Shown: in pieces, positions 1-8,703 of the stretch
How positions within the stretch are numbered: the first letter of the stretch is position 1
Layout: each line of letters opens with the position of its first letter
Assembly: GCF_000740055.1 (NCBI RefSeq)
Contig: NZ_BBJM01000001.1
Span: forward strand, 1-64,000
Direction: 5' to 3'
Length of the DNA: 64,000 bases
Source: Secundilactobacillus oryzae JCM 18671
Lineage (GTDB): Bacteria > Bacillota > Bacilli > Lactobacillales > Lactobacillaceae
The notes under the pieces: generated by a model
Seen by the model: the letters and a program-made list of their open reading frames with translations, nothing else
Database searches by the model: none
What the model was told of the DNA's origin: nothing
Translations under genes and position numbers: made by a program

Positions 1-207
1 GGTTTTACGACCACGATGACTAAGTTTAACTTCATGGTCAGTTTGAGCCTTAACTGCGTGATACTCACCAGCTAAGCGATGAACCTCATTAAAGATAGTG
101 GTTTTACTAAAGCCTAAATAATCGGCAATATATTGAAGTAAGTGCTTTTCATGATGAAGTGTTTCGATGACAACGCGGTCTTCAAATGATAAAATAGTGG
201 TGCCCAT
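1..207 (-). CDS. IS30-family transposase, N-terminal part
   Basis: Reading leftward from an ATG at 207 gives 69 open codons running off the window edge. The start reads MGTTILSFEDRVVIETLHHE, followed by a helix-turn-helix (about residues 20-45: HLLQYIADYLGFSKTTIFNE), the family's DNA-binding segment that recognises the terminal repeats. The DDE catalytic core would lie beyond the edge, so intactness cannot be judged. The ribosome-binding site AGAAGGACC lies just upstream of the ATG and is itself part of an inverted repeat with the IS end (see 203-263). Transposase identity is inferred from the N-terminal pattern only. Confidence 0.85.
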   Translation of the reverse strand, partial: MGTTILSFEDRVVIETLHHEKHLLQYIADYLGFSKTTIFNEVHRLAGEYHAVKAQTDHEVKLSHRGRKT

Positions 208-263
208 AAAGGTCCTTCTTTCTAATGGAATGTTGTGGTGACACCATTAAAGACCTTTATGGG
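203..263 (-). promoter_or_regulatory. Hairpin that could sequester the transposase RBS and start
   Basis: CCCATAAAGGTC at 203-214 is a perfect complement of GACCTTTATGGG at 252-263. The left arm contains the start codon and the downstream half of the Shine-Dalgarno sequence. Only transcripts entering from outside the IS would contain both arms. Inner pairs (TAATGG/CCATTA and the TGGTGACACCA palindrome) extend the structure. Confidence 0.6.
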
Positions 264-302
264 TTTTTCTGTCCACTAATATGTTCAACTTAAATTTTAC
301 AA

Positions 303-484
303 TCTACCTTTTATATTTGGGAGGATATGAATATGTATTTCAAAATGGGGTTTAACCAAGGTGAAGGACAATGAGAGCGCTAAAAAATGGTCATAAATTG
401 CAACTCACGAGCCTTTTAATGTTAATTTTCGCATTCGCTATCATGATTCCGTTATCCAAATCATCTCCACTGTACGCGGGCTGA
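303..484 (+). other. Non-conserved remnant with two short overlapping reading frames
   Basis: This stretch lies between the IS end and the LysR remnant. It holds a 13-codon frame (333-374) preceded by GGGAGG, whose stop overlaps the ATG of a 37-codon frame (371-484) in an ATGA junction. The second peptide starts MRALKNGHKLQLTSLLMLIF and has one hydrophobic stretch, loosely like the beginning of an APC-type amino-acid permease. No full gene is present. I read it as decayed coding DNA, with a small chance of a real short coding pair. Confidence 0.35.
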
Positions 485-491
485 CAAAACT

Positions 492-1036
492 ATGAATAAT
501 CTTCAATCTATTGAGGGTACCATTCATGGGGAACTACATATTGGGGCTATCGAGAGTAGTAGACTTCCACATTTAATCAATGTTATCGAGAGTGTCATCG
601 AGGACTTTCCACTGGTACGGCTTCAACTACATACTGGAACTAACAGCGATATACGATCTCAACTTGATTCTGGACTTCTAGATTTTGGCATTGTTACTAG
701 TAAAGCCCATGTTCAACAATATTCCTCAATTGATTTCCCAGAAATCGATAGCTGGGAACTCAATATTTCACAAAATAATTCATTAGATTGAAGATTATCG
801 GATCTTATAACCTAATTGGTAATGCGCTATCTCTTGTTAGCACTGGACATGTTGGCGTATTAAGCTTAGAACAAGTCACCAACTACGAAAATGAGCCCAA
901 TATTATTTTCAAAAAATTAAATCCGATCGTTAATGAGCCTGTTAGTATGATATGGAAAAACAGCTCTCCCTTATCTAATATCGCCCAAATTTTTCTTGAA
1001 CGAATCCAGGGTGAAGTTAAAACAAAACAAGCGTAA
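492..1036 (+). pseudogene. LysR-family transcriptional regulator remnant (effector domain, broken)
   Basis: Two frames carry pieces of one LysR effector-binding domain. 492-791 encodes GTIHGELHIGAIESS and about 85 further residues typical of the first subdomain. 788-1036 encodes the C-terminal part (SYNLIGNALSLVSTGHVGVL and onward). The N-terminal winged helix is missing, and roughly 60 residues between the pieces appear deleted together with a frame change at about 785-790. The open frame extends upstream to 447 without a good start. It lies beside an IS30 end and converges on ffh. The regulated genes are unknown. Confidence 0.8.
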
Positions 1037-1040
1037 AAGA

Positions 1041-1079
1041 AGAGCAAGTTCAGAGGTTAATAGCCTCAGAACTTACTCT
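1041..1079. terminator. Bidirectional hairpin terminator after ffh
   Basis: The arms AGAGCAAGTTCAGAGG (1041-1056) and CCTCAGAACTTACTCT (1064-1079) pair over 16 positions with a 7-base loop. On the minus strand the stem is followed by TCTTCTTTT, so it would end ffh transcription. It also sits at the end of the converging LysR remnant. Confidence 0.75.
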
Positions 1080-1096
1080 ACTTATTTAATCAATTT

Positions 1097-2530
1097 TTAC
1101 TTACGTTTCTTCTTGTTACGCCGCTTCTTCGCCTTTTGAAGCTGTCGTGACATCCGCTTCATCGCAAGATTACCAAGTTTTGAACCACCTGGCATATTGC
1201 CACCCATAAGGCCTTCCATACCAGACATATTACCGTTGGAGGCCTGCTTCATCATTTTTTTCATCTCACCGAATTGCTTGATCATTCGGTTAACTTCGTG
1301 GATTGGTCGACCTGAACCAGCCGCAATCCGACGGCGACGGGAAGGATTCAAAATATCAGGGTTTTCCCGTTCTTGATTCGTCATTGAGTAAACAACCGCT
1401 TTAGTCCGTTCAATATCCTTTGGATCCATTTGAACATTCTTTAAAGCTGGGTTGTTTGCCATACCAGGAATCATTTTAATGATATCCTCCATGGGCCCCA
1501 TTTTTTGAATTTGTTCCATTTGCTCCAAGAAGTCATTGAAATCAAAGTTGTTCTCACGCATCTTTTCAGCGAGTTCTTGAGATTGTTTCTCATCGAATTC
1601 ACGTTGCGTTTTCTCGATTAGGGAGAGCATATCCCCCATCCCCAAGATCCGTGATGCCATTCGGTCGGGATGGAACACGTCGAGATCCGACATCTTTTCA
1701 CCCTGACCCACAAACTTAATTGGCTTACCAGTCACTGCTCGGATTGAAAGTGCCGCACCACCACGGGTGTCACCATCCAATTTGGTGAGGACAACACCAG
1801 TAATATCTAACTGGTTGTCAAAACCTTCTGCAGTCGCTACGGCGTTTTGACCGGTCATCGCATCAATTACCAGCAAAATTTCATCTGGGTTAGCGAGTGC
1901 TTTAATGTCAGCTAATTCCTGCATCAACTGCTCATCGATTTGCAAACGACCAGCCGTATCGATGAAGACATAGTCATTGTGATCTTCGGCAGCCTTAGCA
2001 AGACCTTGGCGCACAATTTCAACCGGGTTGACGTTGGTACCTAATTCAAAAACAGGGACATCAATCTGTTGACCAACCGTCACCAATTGATCAATCGCGG
2101 CAGGACGATAAATATCGGCCGCAATCATCAATGGTCGAGCGTTATTTTCCGTTTTTAACTTATTAGCTAATTTACCGACAGTTGTCGTTTTACCGGCACC
2201 TTGAAGCCCGGCCATCATGATAATAGTAGGAATCTTGTCAGACTTGTTCAGGGGAACGGCTTCTTCCCCCATCGTCTTGGTTAATTCTTCATCAACAATT
2301 TTAACGATTTGTTGTGCTGGGTTAAGTCCTTCCAACACAGCTGATCCTGACGCCCGATCACGTACTGTTTTGACGAAGTCTTTAACCACGTCAAAGTTAA
2401 CGTCGGCTTCTAATAATGCCAGACGAATTTCACGCATCGTTTCTCGCAAATCAGCTTCGGTAACTTTACCCTTGCCCCGAAGGCGTTTCATTGCATTTTG
2501 TAATCTTTCGGTTAACCCTTCAAATGCCAT
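1097..2530 (-). CDS. ffh: Signal recognition particle GTPase Ffh
   Basis: This is the 477-residue protein subunit of the SRP. It binds signal sequences on ribosomes and delivers them to FtsY at the membrane. The N domain is followed by the GTPase domain: P-loop GLQGAGKTT at residues 108-116, DTAGRLQID near 190, and TKLDGDTRGG near 249. The methionine-rich M domain ends in a strongly basic tail (KKRRNKKKRK) that would bind 4.5S RNA. It lies 14 bases after ylxM, the usual ylxM-ffh operon. The gene usually next in Firmicutes, rpsP, is absent; a terminator and decayed DNA follow instead. Confidence 0.97.
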   Translation of the reverse strand: MAFEGLTERLQNAMKRLRGKGKVTEADLRETMREIRLALLEADVNFDVVKDFVKTVRDRASGSAVLEGLNPAQQIVKIVDEELTKTMGEEAVPLNKSDKIPTIIMMAGLQGAGKTTTVGKLANKLKTENNARPLMIAADIYRPAAIDQLVTVGQQIDVPVFELGTNVNPVEIVRQGLAKAAEDHNDYVFIDTAGRLQIDEQLMQELADIKALANPDEILLVIDAMTGQNAVATAEGFDNQLDITGVVLTKLDGDTRGGAALSIRAVTGKPIKFVGQGEKMSDLDVFHPDRMASRILGMGDMLSLIEKTQREFDEKQSQELAEKMRENNFDFNDFLEQMEQIQKMGPMEDIIKMIPGMANNPALKNVQMDPKDIERTKAVVYSMTNQERENPDILNPSRRRRIAAGSGRPIHEVNRMIKQFGEMKKMMKQASNGNMSGMEGLMGGNMPGGSKLGNLAMKRMSRQLQKAKKRRNKKKRK

Positions 2531-2544
2531 TTATTTACCCGTCC

Positions 2545-2883
2545 TTACTCTTCAAGTGTTTCTAGATTATTAACTAGTTCATTGAGTTCCGCATCATCTT
2601 GATAGTTTTTACGCACGTACTGCTGAATACGATCAGCCTGATGGTTACGCGCCTGATAGGCTTCTAATAGATGCAACTTTGTTTCGTATTCTTCTAGGAT
2701 TTTTTCCGTTCGCCGAATATTGTCATACACGGCTTGGCGACTAACGTCAAATTCATCGGCAATTTCTCCTAGTGAAAAATCATCGGCGTAGTACAACTGC
2801 ATGTACTCGTCTTGCTTGGTGGTTAGAAGCGGTTGATAAAAAGCCAGTAACGAATTTATTCGATTATTCTTCTCGATTTCCAA
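2545..2883 (-). CDS. ylxM: YlxM-family HTH protein (UPF0122), SRP-associated
   Basis: This 112-residue protein is of the YlxM family. Residues about 30-60 ([28 protein letters not shown]) form a helix-turn-helix like sigma-factor region 4, and the rest is a charged helical tail. Homologues are encoded directly upstream of ffh and are thought to act with the SRP, although biochemical evidence is limited. The start is TTG at 2883, chosen for the GGAGG seven bases upstream. It is the first gene of its own transcription unit with a clear promoter at 2934-2962. Confidence 0.9.
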   Translation of the reverse strand: MEIEKNNRINSLLAFYQPLLTTKQDEYMQLYYADDFSLGEIADEFDVSRQAVYDNIRRTEKILEEYETKLHLLEAYQARNHQADRIQQYVRKNYQDDAELNELVNNLETLEE

Positions 2884-2933
2884 CCGATAACCTCCAGAAA
2901 TGCTCTCAGATATATTATATTTAACACCTTCTT

Positions 2934-2962
2934 AGATTACCGATTTTTCGCGGTTCCGTCAA
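2934..2962 (-). promoter_or_regulatory. Sigma-A promoter of ylxM-ffh
   Basis: On the minus strand, TTGACG (2957-2962) and TAATCT (2934-2939) are separated by exactly 17 bases, about 50 bases upstream of the ylxM start and just after the ftsY terminator. Confidence 0.8.
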
Positions 2963-2972
2963 CCATTGCCGA

Positions 2973-3007
2973 CAAAAAGAACCAGCGTACTCGCATACGC
3001 TGATTCT
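2973..3007 (-). terminator. Intrinsic terminator of rnc-smc-ftsY
   Basis: A 12-base stem (AGAATCAGCGTA with TACGCTGGTTCT on the minus strand, one G-T pair) is followed by TTTTT, directly after the ftsY stop codon. Confidence 0.85.
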
Positions 3008-3015
3008 CGAATTGC

Positions 3016-4350
3016 TTATTTAATTAAACCTTTGAACAAACCATAAACAAAGTCCTCTGGCTTGAACGGACGGAGGTCATTAACCGTTTCACCAAGACCC
3101 ACAAACTTAACGGGCAAGTGTAACTCATTTCGAATTGGGAGCACAATTCCACCTCGTGCTGTCCCATCTAACTTCGTTAACACAATTCCACTCACATCTG
3201 TTGATTCCTGGAATAATTTAGCCTGATTCAACGCGTTTTGACCAGTTGTCGAATCCAACACGAGTAACACTTCATGCGGCGCAGCTGGAATTTCTCGCGT
3301 GATGACACGTTTCATCTTGGTCAACTCGTTCATCAAGTTGACCTTGTTTTGAAGTCGACCGGCAGTATCCACAAACAGAATGTCGTAGGCTTCTTCTTTG
3401 GCCTTTTTAACGCCATCGAACACGACAGCAGCTGGATCGCCGCCTTCCTTACCCTTGACGATATCGACGCCATCCCGAATTGCCCATTCATTCAGTTGTT
3501 GAATGGCACCAGCTCGGAAGGTATCTGCTGCAGCCAATAATACCTTTTTCCCCTGTTGTTTGTACATTGCGGCCATTTTACCGATGGTTGTTGTCTTACC
3601 AACTCCGTTAACCCCAACAAACATAATCACGGTCGGACCCGTTTCAGCAAAATTAATTTGATTATTTTCGCCTTCACCAGCGGATTCATAAATATCAACT
3701 AGCTTTTCGATAACGACATTTTGAACGTCTTGCGTCTTCTTAGCATTTTGAAGTTTGACTTCTTCTCGCAGAGCTTCGCTAATCTTCATCGATGTTTCAA
3801 ACCCAACATCAGATTCAATGAGGGCTTCTTCCAACTCTTCGAAGAAATCTTCGTCAACGTGCCGGAAATTTGCCAATAACTTGTTGAGTCGGCTACCGAA
3901 TGAAGAACGCGACTTTTCGAGTCCTTTTTCATACCGTTGCTCTTCACTAACTGAACTTTCAACTGGAGCTGCTGCAGGTTGAGTTGCTTCTGGCTCAGAT
4001 TCTGGTACTTCTTTCACCTCTGGTTCAGGTTCAACTTCAACCTCTGGCTCCTGGGCAGGTTCTTCCTCTGATGCGTCAGAAGATTCCGTTGTGGGCGCTA
4101 CTAATTCTGCCGCTTCATCTGTTTTACTTGTCTCTGGTACGACTTCATCAGTCGACGCTTCTGAAGCAGTCTCAGTCTCAGTTTCATCCTCTTTCGATTC
4201 TGGTACTGATTCAGCTTCCGGAGTTGCTACTGAAGCTGGTTCAGCGGTTTCTTCCGGAGCGTCTTGCTTTTCGACTTCTTCAGGAGCCACTTCAGGCGTT
4301 GGCTTTTTTTCTTCGACCGATTTTTTCTTTAAAAAATCAAATAAACCCAT
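3016..4350 (-). CDS. ftsY: SRP receptor GTPase FtsY
   Basis: This 444-residue SRP receptor docks Ffh-bound ribosomes at the membrane. It begins MGLFDFLKKK, a short amphipathic membrane-binding start. Residues about 12-135 are a low-complexity stretch very rich in Glu, Pro, Ser and Thr. The NG domain follows: P-loop GVNGVGKTTT near 247, DTAGRLQNK near 328, and TKLDGTARGG near 390. The acidic A-region is common in FtsY but long here for a Gram-positive member. The start at 4350 has AAAGGAG upstream. It lies 12 bases after smc. Confidence 0.97.
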   Translation of the reverse strand: MGLFDFLKKKSVEEKKPTPEVAPEEVEKQDAPEETAEPASVATPEAESVPESKEDETETETASEASTDEVVPETSKTDEAAELVAPTTESSDASEEEPAQEPEVEVEPEPEVKEVPESEPEATQPAAAPVESSVSEEQRYEKGLEKSRSSFGSRLNKLLANFRHVDEDFFEELEEALIESDVGFETSMKISEALREEVKLQNAKKTQDVQNVVIEKLVDIYESAGEGENNQINFAETGPTVIMFVGVNGVGKTTTIGKMAAMYKQQGKKVLLAAADTFRAGAIQQLNEWAIRDGVDIVKGKEGGDPAAVVFDGVKKAKEEAYDILFVDTAGRLQNKVNLMNELTKMKRVITREIPAAPHEVLLVLDSTTGQNALNQAKLFQESTDVSGIVLTKLDGTARGGIVLPIRNELHLPVKFVGLGETVNDLRPFKPEDFVYGLFKGLIK

Positions 4351-4362
4351 TTAAATTCTCCT

Positions 4363-7300
4363 TTAGCTTACAAGCTCATCTAAATTAACCGAAACCATCT
4401 TGGAAATTCCGGACTCTTGCATAGTCACTCCATAAAGGCTATCAGCGTAAACCATCGTTTCCTTTCGGTGAGTAATCACGATGAACTGAGTCTCGCCATC
4501 AAAATGGCTCAAATAATTAGCGAATCGATCCACGTTGGCTGGATCCAAGGCGGATTCGGCTTCATCCAAGATACAGAACGGAATCGGTTTAACATTCAAA
4601 ATAGCAAATAACAACGTGATGGCAGTCAGTGACCGTTCACCGCCGGATAGTAAGCGCATATTTTGGAATTTCTTGCCAGGTGGCTGCGCCATAATGTCAA
4701 TTCCAGTGGTCAAAAGGTGCTCAGGTTCAGTCAAAATTAACTTAGCCTGGCCCCCACCAAACATCTGAACGAATGTCTTAGAAAATTGAGCTGCAACTAA
4801 ATCAAAACTCTCTTTGAATCGTTTTTGCACCTCAACGTCCATCTTATCCATCGTTGCCAGTAGTTGGTCTTTTGATGTCACCAAATCATCTTGTTGCTTC
4901 GTTAGAAAATCATGTCGTTCCTTAACCCGTTTAAATTCTTCAATGGCGCCAACGTTAACTTCGCCGATTTCATCAAGTCCGCGTTTCAACAACTTGAGTT
5001 GCGAAAGAACCGTTTCAATCGGCGTATCCAACTCGTTATCGGCAACATCTGCATAGCTAACATGGTACGTCTCTGCCAATTTATCCATTTGTTGCTCAGT
5101 AACTGTATCTACTCGAGCAAGCTTGGTTTCAATTTTCTGGGCATCATCATTTGCTAGTTGCGCAAGCTGTTGCGTTTGCTCTAGCGTTGCATTTTGATCC
5201 GCCAACTGTTGCTTGTTCAATTCAAATTGCGCTTGCCCAACTGTAATCTGCTCTTGCAGTTGTTGCTTCAATTCAGCAGAGCGTTCAATCTCTGCTGCAA
5301 TTTTAACAGGGTCTGCGCCCGTACCGCCTTGATTCAAGCGAGTTAATTCTGCCTGCTTTTCAGTTTGTGTTGCCTGGGTTTGTTCCAGCTGATTAGCTTT
5401 GGCTTGACGCGACCGCTGCAATTGTTGCAGTTTTTCAGTTGCGATGGCCATTTCTTCATGAACTGCTTGGAAGTCATTTGCCACTTTATCACTAAGCGAC
5501 CGTTTTTCAGCCAGGTCAGCTTTCAACTGCGTAATCTCAGCCTGATTGTTTTCCAGTTGCGTCTCAATCTGCTTAACCGTGGCTTCATTTTGCTTTAACT
5601 GCTCTTCAGTTGATAAGCCTTCACTTTGTTGTGTCTTTTCGAAGGTATAGGCTTTAACCTGTTTCTGGTATTCCGAAAATCTGGACTCAATGAGTGATTG
5701 CTGGTCAACCAGATCACGTTTGGTATTTTTAGTTTCATTGATCGCTGTGTTCAACTGGCTCAACTTCGCCTGGATATCCTCATGTTGGGCTTTCAACTCT
5801 TTTAAGTAGACTTCCTGTTCGGCTAATTTTTTGGACATCTGTCCGACATTCTTTTCCAAGTCAGCCAGTTCCTGATTTTGGGCTAAAATGCTCGAACGAG
5901 CCTGTTTGTTTTTCCCACCAGAAATCGCACCACTTGCACTAATGACATCCCCATCCAACGTCACAATGCGGTTGCGATGGCCAATAACCTTGGCCATCGT
6001 TGTTGCATGAGTCAAATTATCACAAATGAGCGTCGTCCCAAGTAAATGGTCCATGACTACTTGATATTCTGGTGCGACCTTCACTAATTCACTTCCGACA
6101 CCAATAAAACCATCTACTTGTTGGGCCTGAGTCAAGGTGTCATTCGTCACGTGATAAGTCTTAATGGAAGATAACGGTAAGAAGGTTGCCCGACCCAGAT
6201 GATTCTGGCTCAAATAACCGATAATTTGCTTGGCGACCCCTTCATCTCTGACAATCACCTGCTGAACCTGATTGCCAAGGGCGTATTCAACCGCTGTCAT
6301 ATATCGAGGTTCGATATTAAGAATATCGGAAACGGGACCGATTAAGCCATCAAACTGCTTGCGATTTTTCAAAACGCTCCGGACACCCTGATAAAAACCA
6401 GAATAATCCGTTGAAACATTCCGTAAACTATTGAGACGTGCCTGTGCTTTTTGGTAAATTTCTAAAGCGGCCAACCACTGCTGTTGAAGGTGATTGCCCT
6501 TTTCTGAAATATCGGCCTCAGCTTGCGTTTGCTGCTGATAAGTATCCTGTTGTGCTGACAAGGTTTGTTCTATCTGAGTTAACTGAGTCGCTACCTTGGT
6601 TTGCTCCGCTGCATAACGTTCAGCCGCTGACATCGCTTCAGTCAGATTTTCTTCAATCCGCTTCAAACGTTGATCAACACTCTGACGATTCTTTTGTAGG
6701 TATTGTTGTTCATTGTGCAGACTCGCCTTTTGTTGCATTAAATCAACATAGGCGTTTTGAAGATCATCAATTTTAGCTTCTAAAGTGCGTATTTGTTTCT
6801 CAAATCCCGACTTATCATTGGCCGCTAAACTAGCTTTTAGTGTGTCTAATTCAGTCTGTTGCTTCGCAATGGCCGCGTCTGTCGCTGACGCTTGAGTTTC
6901 AATCGTCTGAGCCTCTTGGCCTAATGCTGCAATCTGTTCTTGCAAGGCTTGGCGGGTTGCCACTAAGTGCTCTGTTCGCTCTTCAACAATCGCTTTTTGC
7001 CCGACCAAGCTTTCGTAATTTCGGGTTGCTGACAACAGTTCACTCTGAAGACGGTCCTTTTCGGATGCCAAACGCGTGTCGGTTTGATTCAGGTCACTAA
7101 TTTTAGCTTTAATCGCCGTTAACTTTTCATTAAACGAACCAACCGTAGCTTGAGCCTCAACTCGTTGCTTTTCTAAGTCAGCCTTAGTGGCTTGAGACTG
7201 GTTAATTTCGTACACTAACCGCTGCTGATCATAAGCCTCAAAACGCGATTTTTGATCTAAGTAGTCCTTAGCTAGACTGCTTTGTTCCTCTAAAGGTGCA

Positions 7301-7905
7301 ATTTGAGAATTTAATTCTCGTAAAATGTCGTTAATGCGATCTAAATACTCATTGGTATCCTGCAGTTCTCGCTCTGCTTTTTCTTTATGTTTCTTGTACT
7401 TAAATACCCCGGCCACTTCTTCAATAATGGACCGACGCTCCTCAGGTTTACTGTTAAAAATCGATTCAACACGTCCCTGAGAAATGATGGAAAAAGAGTC
7501 CTGTCCCATCCCTGAATCCATGAACAATTCTAGAATATCTTTAAGCCGGACCGTTTGATCATTAATCAGGTACTCGCTTTCTCCACTACGAAAGAGCTTC
7601 CGAGTTACTGTAATCGTCTCAAAATCACTGTTCAAATAGTGATCCGTATTATCAAAAGTAATTTTAACTTGCGCGCGATTCAACGGTTTTCTATCTGCTG
7701 AACCCGCAAAAATAACCTCCGGCATTTTACTGCCTCGGAGGCTCTTAGCTGATTGTTCACCAAGAACCCAACGGATGGCTTCACTAATGTTACTCTTACC
7801 ACTTCCGTTGGGTCCCACAATGCCGGTTAAACCGGGCAAAAATTCAATTTTCGTAAAATCTGAAAATGATTTGAATCCACTTATTTCGAGCGATTTCAAT
7901 TTCAT
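4363..7905 (-). CDS. smc: Chromosome segregation and condensation protein Smc
   Basis: This 1180-residue SMC ATPase dimerises and, with ScpA/ScpB, compacts and segregates the chromosome. The N-terminal Walker A is GPNGSGKS at residues 31-38. It is followed by a long coiled coil rich in Gln, Glu, Ala and Lys, and a hinge at about 510-670 with the conserved glycines of DGDVISASGAISGG. The returning coil leads to the C-terminal head with signature LSGGERSLTA and Walker B FCILDEAESALD. The length is normal for the family. It lies between rnc and ftsY, the standard Firmicute order, and is probably co-transcribed with both. Confidence 0.97.
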   Translation of the reverse strand: MKLKSLEISGFKSFSDFTKIEFLPGLTGIVGPNGSGKSNISEAIRWVLGEQSAKSLRGSKMPEVIFAGSADRKPLNRAQVKITFDNTDHYLNSDFETITVTRKLFRSGESEYLINDQTVRLKDILELFMDSGMGQDSFSIISQGRVESIFNSKPEERRSIIEEVAGVFKYKKHKEKAERELQDTNEYLDRINDILRELNSQIAPLEEQSSLAKDYLDQKSRFEAYDQQRLVYEINQSQATKADLEKQRVEAQATVGSFNEKLTAIKAKISDLNQTDTRLASEKDRLQSELLSATRNYESLVGQKAIVEERTEHLVATRQALQEQIAALGQEAQTIETQASATDAAIAKQQTELDTLKASLAANDKSGFEKQIRTLEAKIDDLQNAYVDLMQQKASLHNEQQYLQKNRQSVDQRLKRIEENLTEAMSAAERYAAEQTKVATQLTQIEQTLSAQQDTYQQQTQAEADISEKGNHLQQQWLAALEIYQKAQARLNSLRNVSTDYSGFYQGVRSVLKNRKQFDGLIGPVSDILNIEPRYMTAVEYALGNQVQQVIVRDEGVAKQIIGYLSQNHLGRATFLPLSSIKTYHVTNDTLTQAQQVDGFIGVGSELVKVAPEYQVVMDHLLGTTLICDNLTHATTMAKVIGHRNRIVTLDGDVISASGAISGGKNKQARSSILAQNQELADLEKNVGQMSKKLAEQEVYLKELKAQHEDIQAKLSQLNTAINETKNTKRDLVDQQSLIESRFSEYQKQVKAYTFEKTQQSEGLSTEEQLKQNEATVKQIETQLENNQAEITQLKADLAEKRSLSDKVANDFQAVHEEMAIATEKLQQLQRSRQAKANQLEQTQATQTEKQAELTRLNQGGTGADPVKIAAEIERSAELKQQLQEQITVGQAQFELNKQQLADQNATLEQTQQLAQLANDDAQKIETKLARVDTVTEQQMDKLAETYHVSYADVADNELDTPIETVLSQLKLLKRGLDEIGEVNVGAIEEFKRVKERHDFLTKQQDDLVTSKDQLLATMDKMDVEVQKRFKESFDLVAAQFSKTFVQMFGGGQAKLILTEPEHLLTTGIDIMAQPPGKKFQNMRLLSGGERSLTAITLLFAILNVKPIPFCILDEAESALDPANVDRFANYLSHFDGETQFIVITHRKETMVYADSLYGVTMQESGISKMVSVNLDELVS

Positions 7906-7929
7906 TTTTTCTTGCCCCTATCTAGAAAA

Positions 7930-8628
7930 TTAGTGTTGCTTTTTTAACCGTAGTAGCGCTTCTCGAGCGGCCAGTTGCTCGGCATGCTTCTTGGAGTGAG
8001 CTTGGCCTACCCCGAGCTCTTCACCATCAATCATAACGGCAGACTTGAAGGTTCGGTCATTTTCGGGACCTTCTTCACTCAGTAATTTGTACTCAATGTT
8101 AACTGGACCATCTGCTTGAACGGTTTCTTGTAACTCGGTTTTGTGATCAAAGTACTCATCAAACCGGCCTTGATCCAACTTAGGAAAAATGACTTGCTTG
8201 GCGAACGTGATGACCTTATCAATCCCTTGGTCCATGTAAACTGCACCAACGAAGGACTCGAAAATATCACACAGTAGTGAATCTCGCTCACGCGCATGAG
8301 CTAATTCCTCACCTTTACCCAAACGAATGTACTCGTTAAAGTGACATTCTCGTGCAAAGCTGGCAAAGCTCTCTTCATTAACCATTGCCGCACGCAGACG
8401 AGTTAATCGTCCTTGTGGTAAGTTTGGATAACGCTTAAAAATGTATTCGGAAACGACAAATTGTAGAACGGCATCCCCCAAAAACTCAATTCTTTCGTAA
8501 AACTTCAAGCCTTGGTTGGGGTGCTCATTGACATATGATGCCTGGGTGAAAGCCTCATCCAGTAACGATCCATCCTTGAAAACGATGTTGAAATTCTGCG
8601 CCAGTTCTTTGCCTATCTTACTATCCAC
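7930..8628 (-). CDS. rnc: Ribonuclease III
   Basis: This 232-residue endonuclease cleaves double-stranded RNA and processes rRNA precursors and some mRNAs. The catalytic domain carries the signature ERIEFLGDAVLQFVVSEY at about residues 45-62 and the second acidic cluster CDIFESFVGA near 118-127. The C-terminal double-stranded RNA-binding domain covers about 155-228 and ends SKKHAEQLAAREALLRL. The start is GTG with GAGG seven bases upstream. It heads the rnc-smc-ftsY unit directly after the acpP terminator. No convincing own promoter was seen, so some read-through from acpP is possible. Confidence 0.96.
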   Translation of the reverse strand: MDSKIGKELAQNFNIVFKDGSLLDEAFTQASYVNEHPNQGLKFYERIEFLGDAVLQFVVSEYIFKRYPNLPQGRLTRLRAAMVNEESFASFARECHFNEYIRLGKGEELAHARERDSLLCDIFESFVGAVYMDQGIDKVITFAKQVIFPKLDQGRFDEYFDHKTELQETVQADGPVNIEYKLLSEEGPENDRTFKSAVMIDGEELGVGQAHSKKHAEQLAAREALLRLKKQH

Positions 8629-8650
8629 TCTTAAACCTCTTTCTTTTTTA

Positions 8651-8685
8651 TAACAAAAAGCGATTACTCACATGTTAGTAATCGC
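8651..8685 (-). terminator. Intrinsic terminator after acpP
   Basis: GCGATTACT (8660-8668) and AGTAATCGC (8677-8685) form a perfect 9-base stem. Minus-strand reading continues with TTTTTGTT. Confidence 0.85.
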
Positions 8686-8703
8686 CACGACTTAATCCAC
8701 TCG

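Larger units (their letters stand above)
1..302 (-). mobile_element. IS30-family insertion sequence, right end (partial)
   Basis: This is the promoter-proximal end of an IS30-like element that continues past the left edge. It holds the transposase N-terminus and about 95 bases of non-coding end sequence. The outer boundary is placed where the terminal sequence ATGTTCAACTTAAATTTTAC runs out at about 300-302, which resembles the ends of lactobacillar IS30 elements. The other end and any target duplication are outside the window. Confidence 0.8.

Noticed and set aside
1-302. Complete IS30 element
   Set aside because: Only the transposase N-terminus and one end are inside the window; intactness cannot be judged.
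3984-4388. Open frames opposite the ftsY acidic region (134 and 87 codons, plus strand)
   Set aside because: They arise from the Glu/Pro/Ser/Thr-rich codons read in reverse; there is no ribosome-binding site and the peptides are low-complexity.
6438-7100. Plus-strand frames of 112 and 86 codons inside smc
   Set aside because: They lie fully within a well-supported gene in the opposite orientation, without a start signal or family resemblance.
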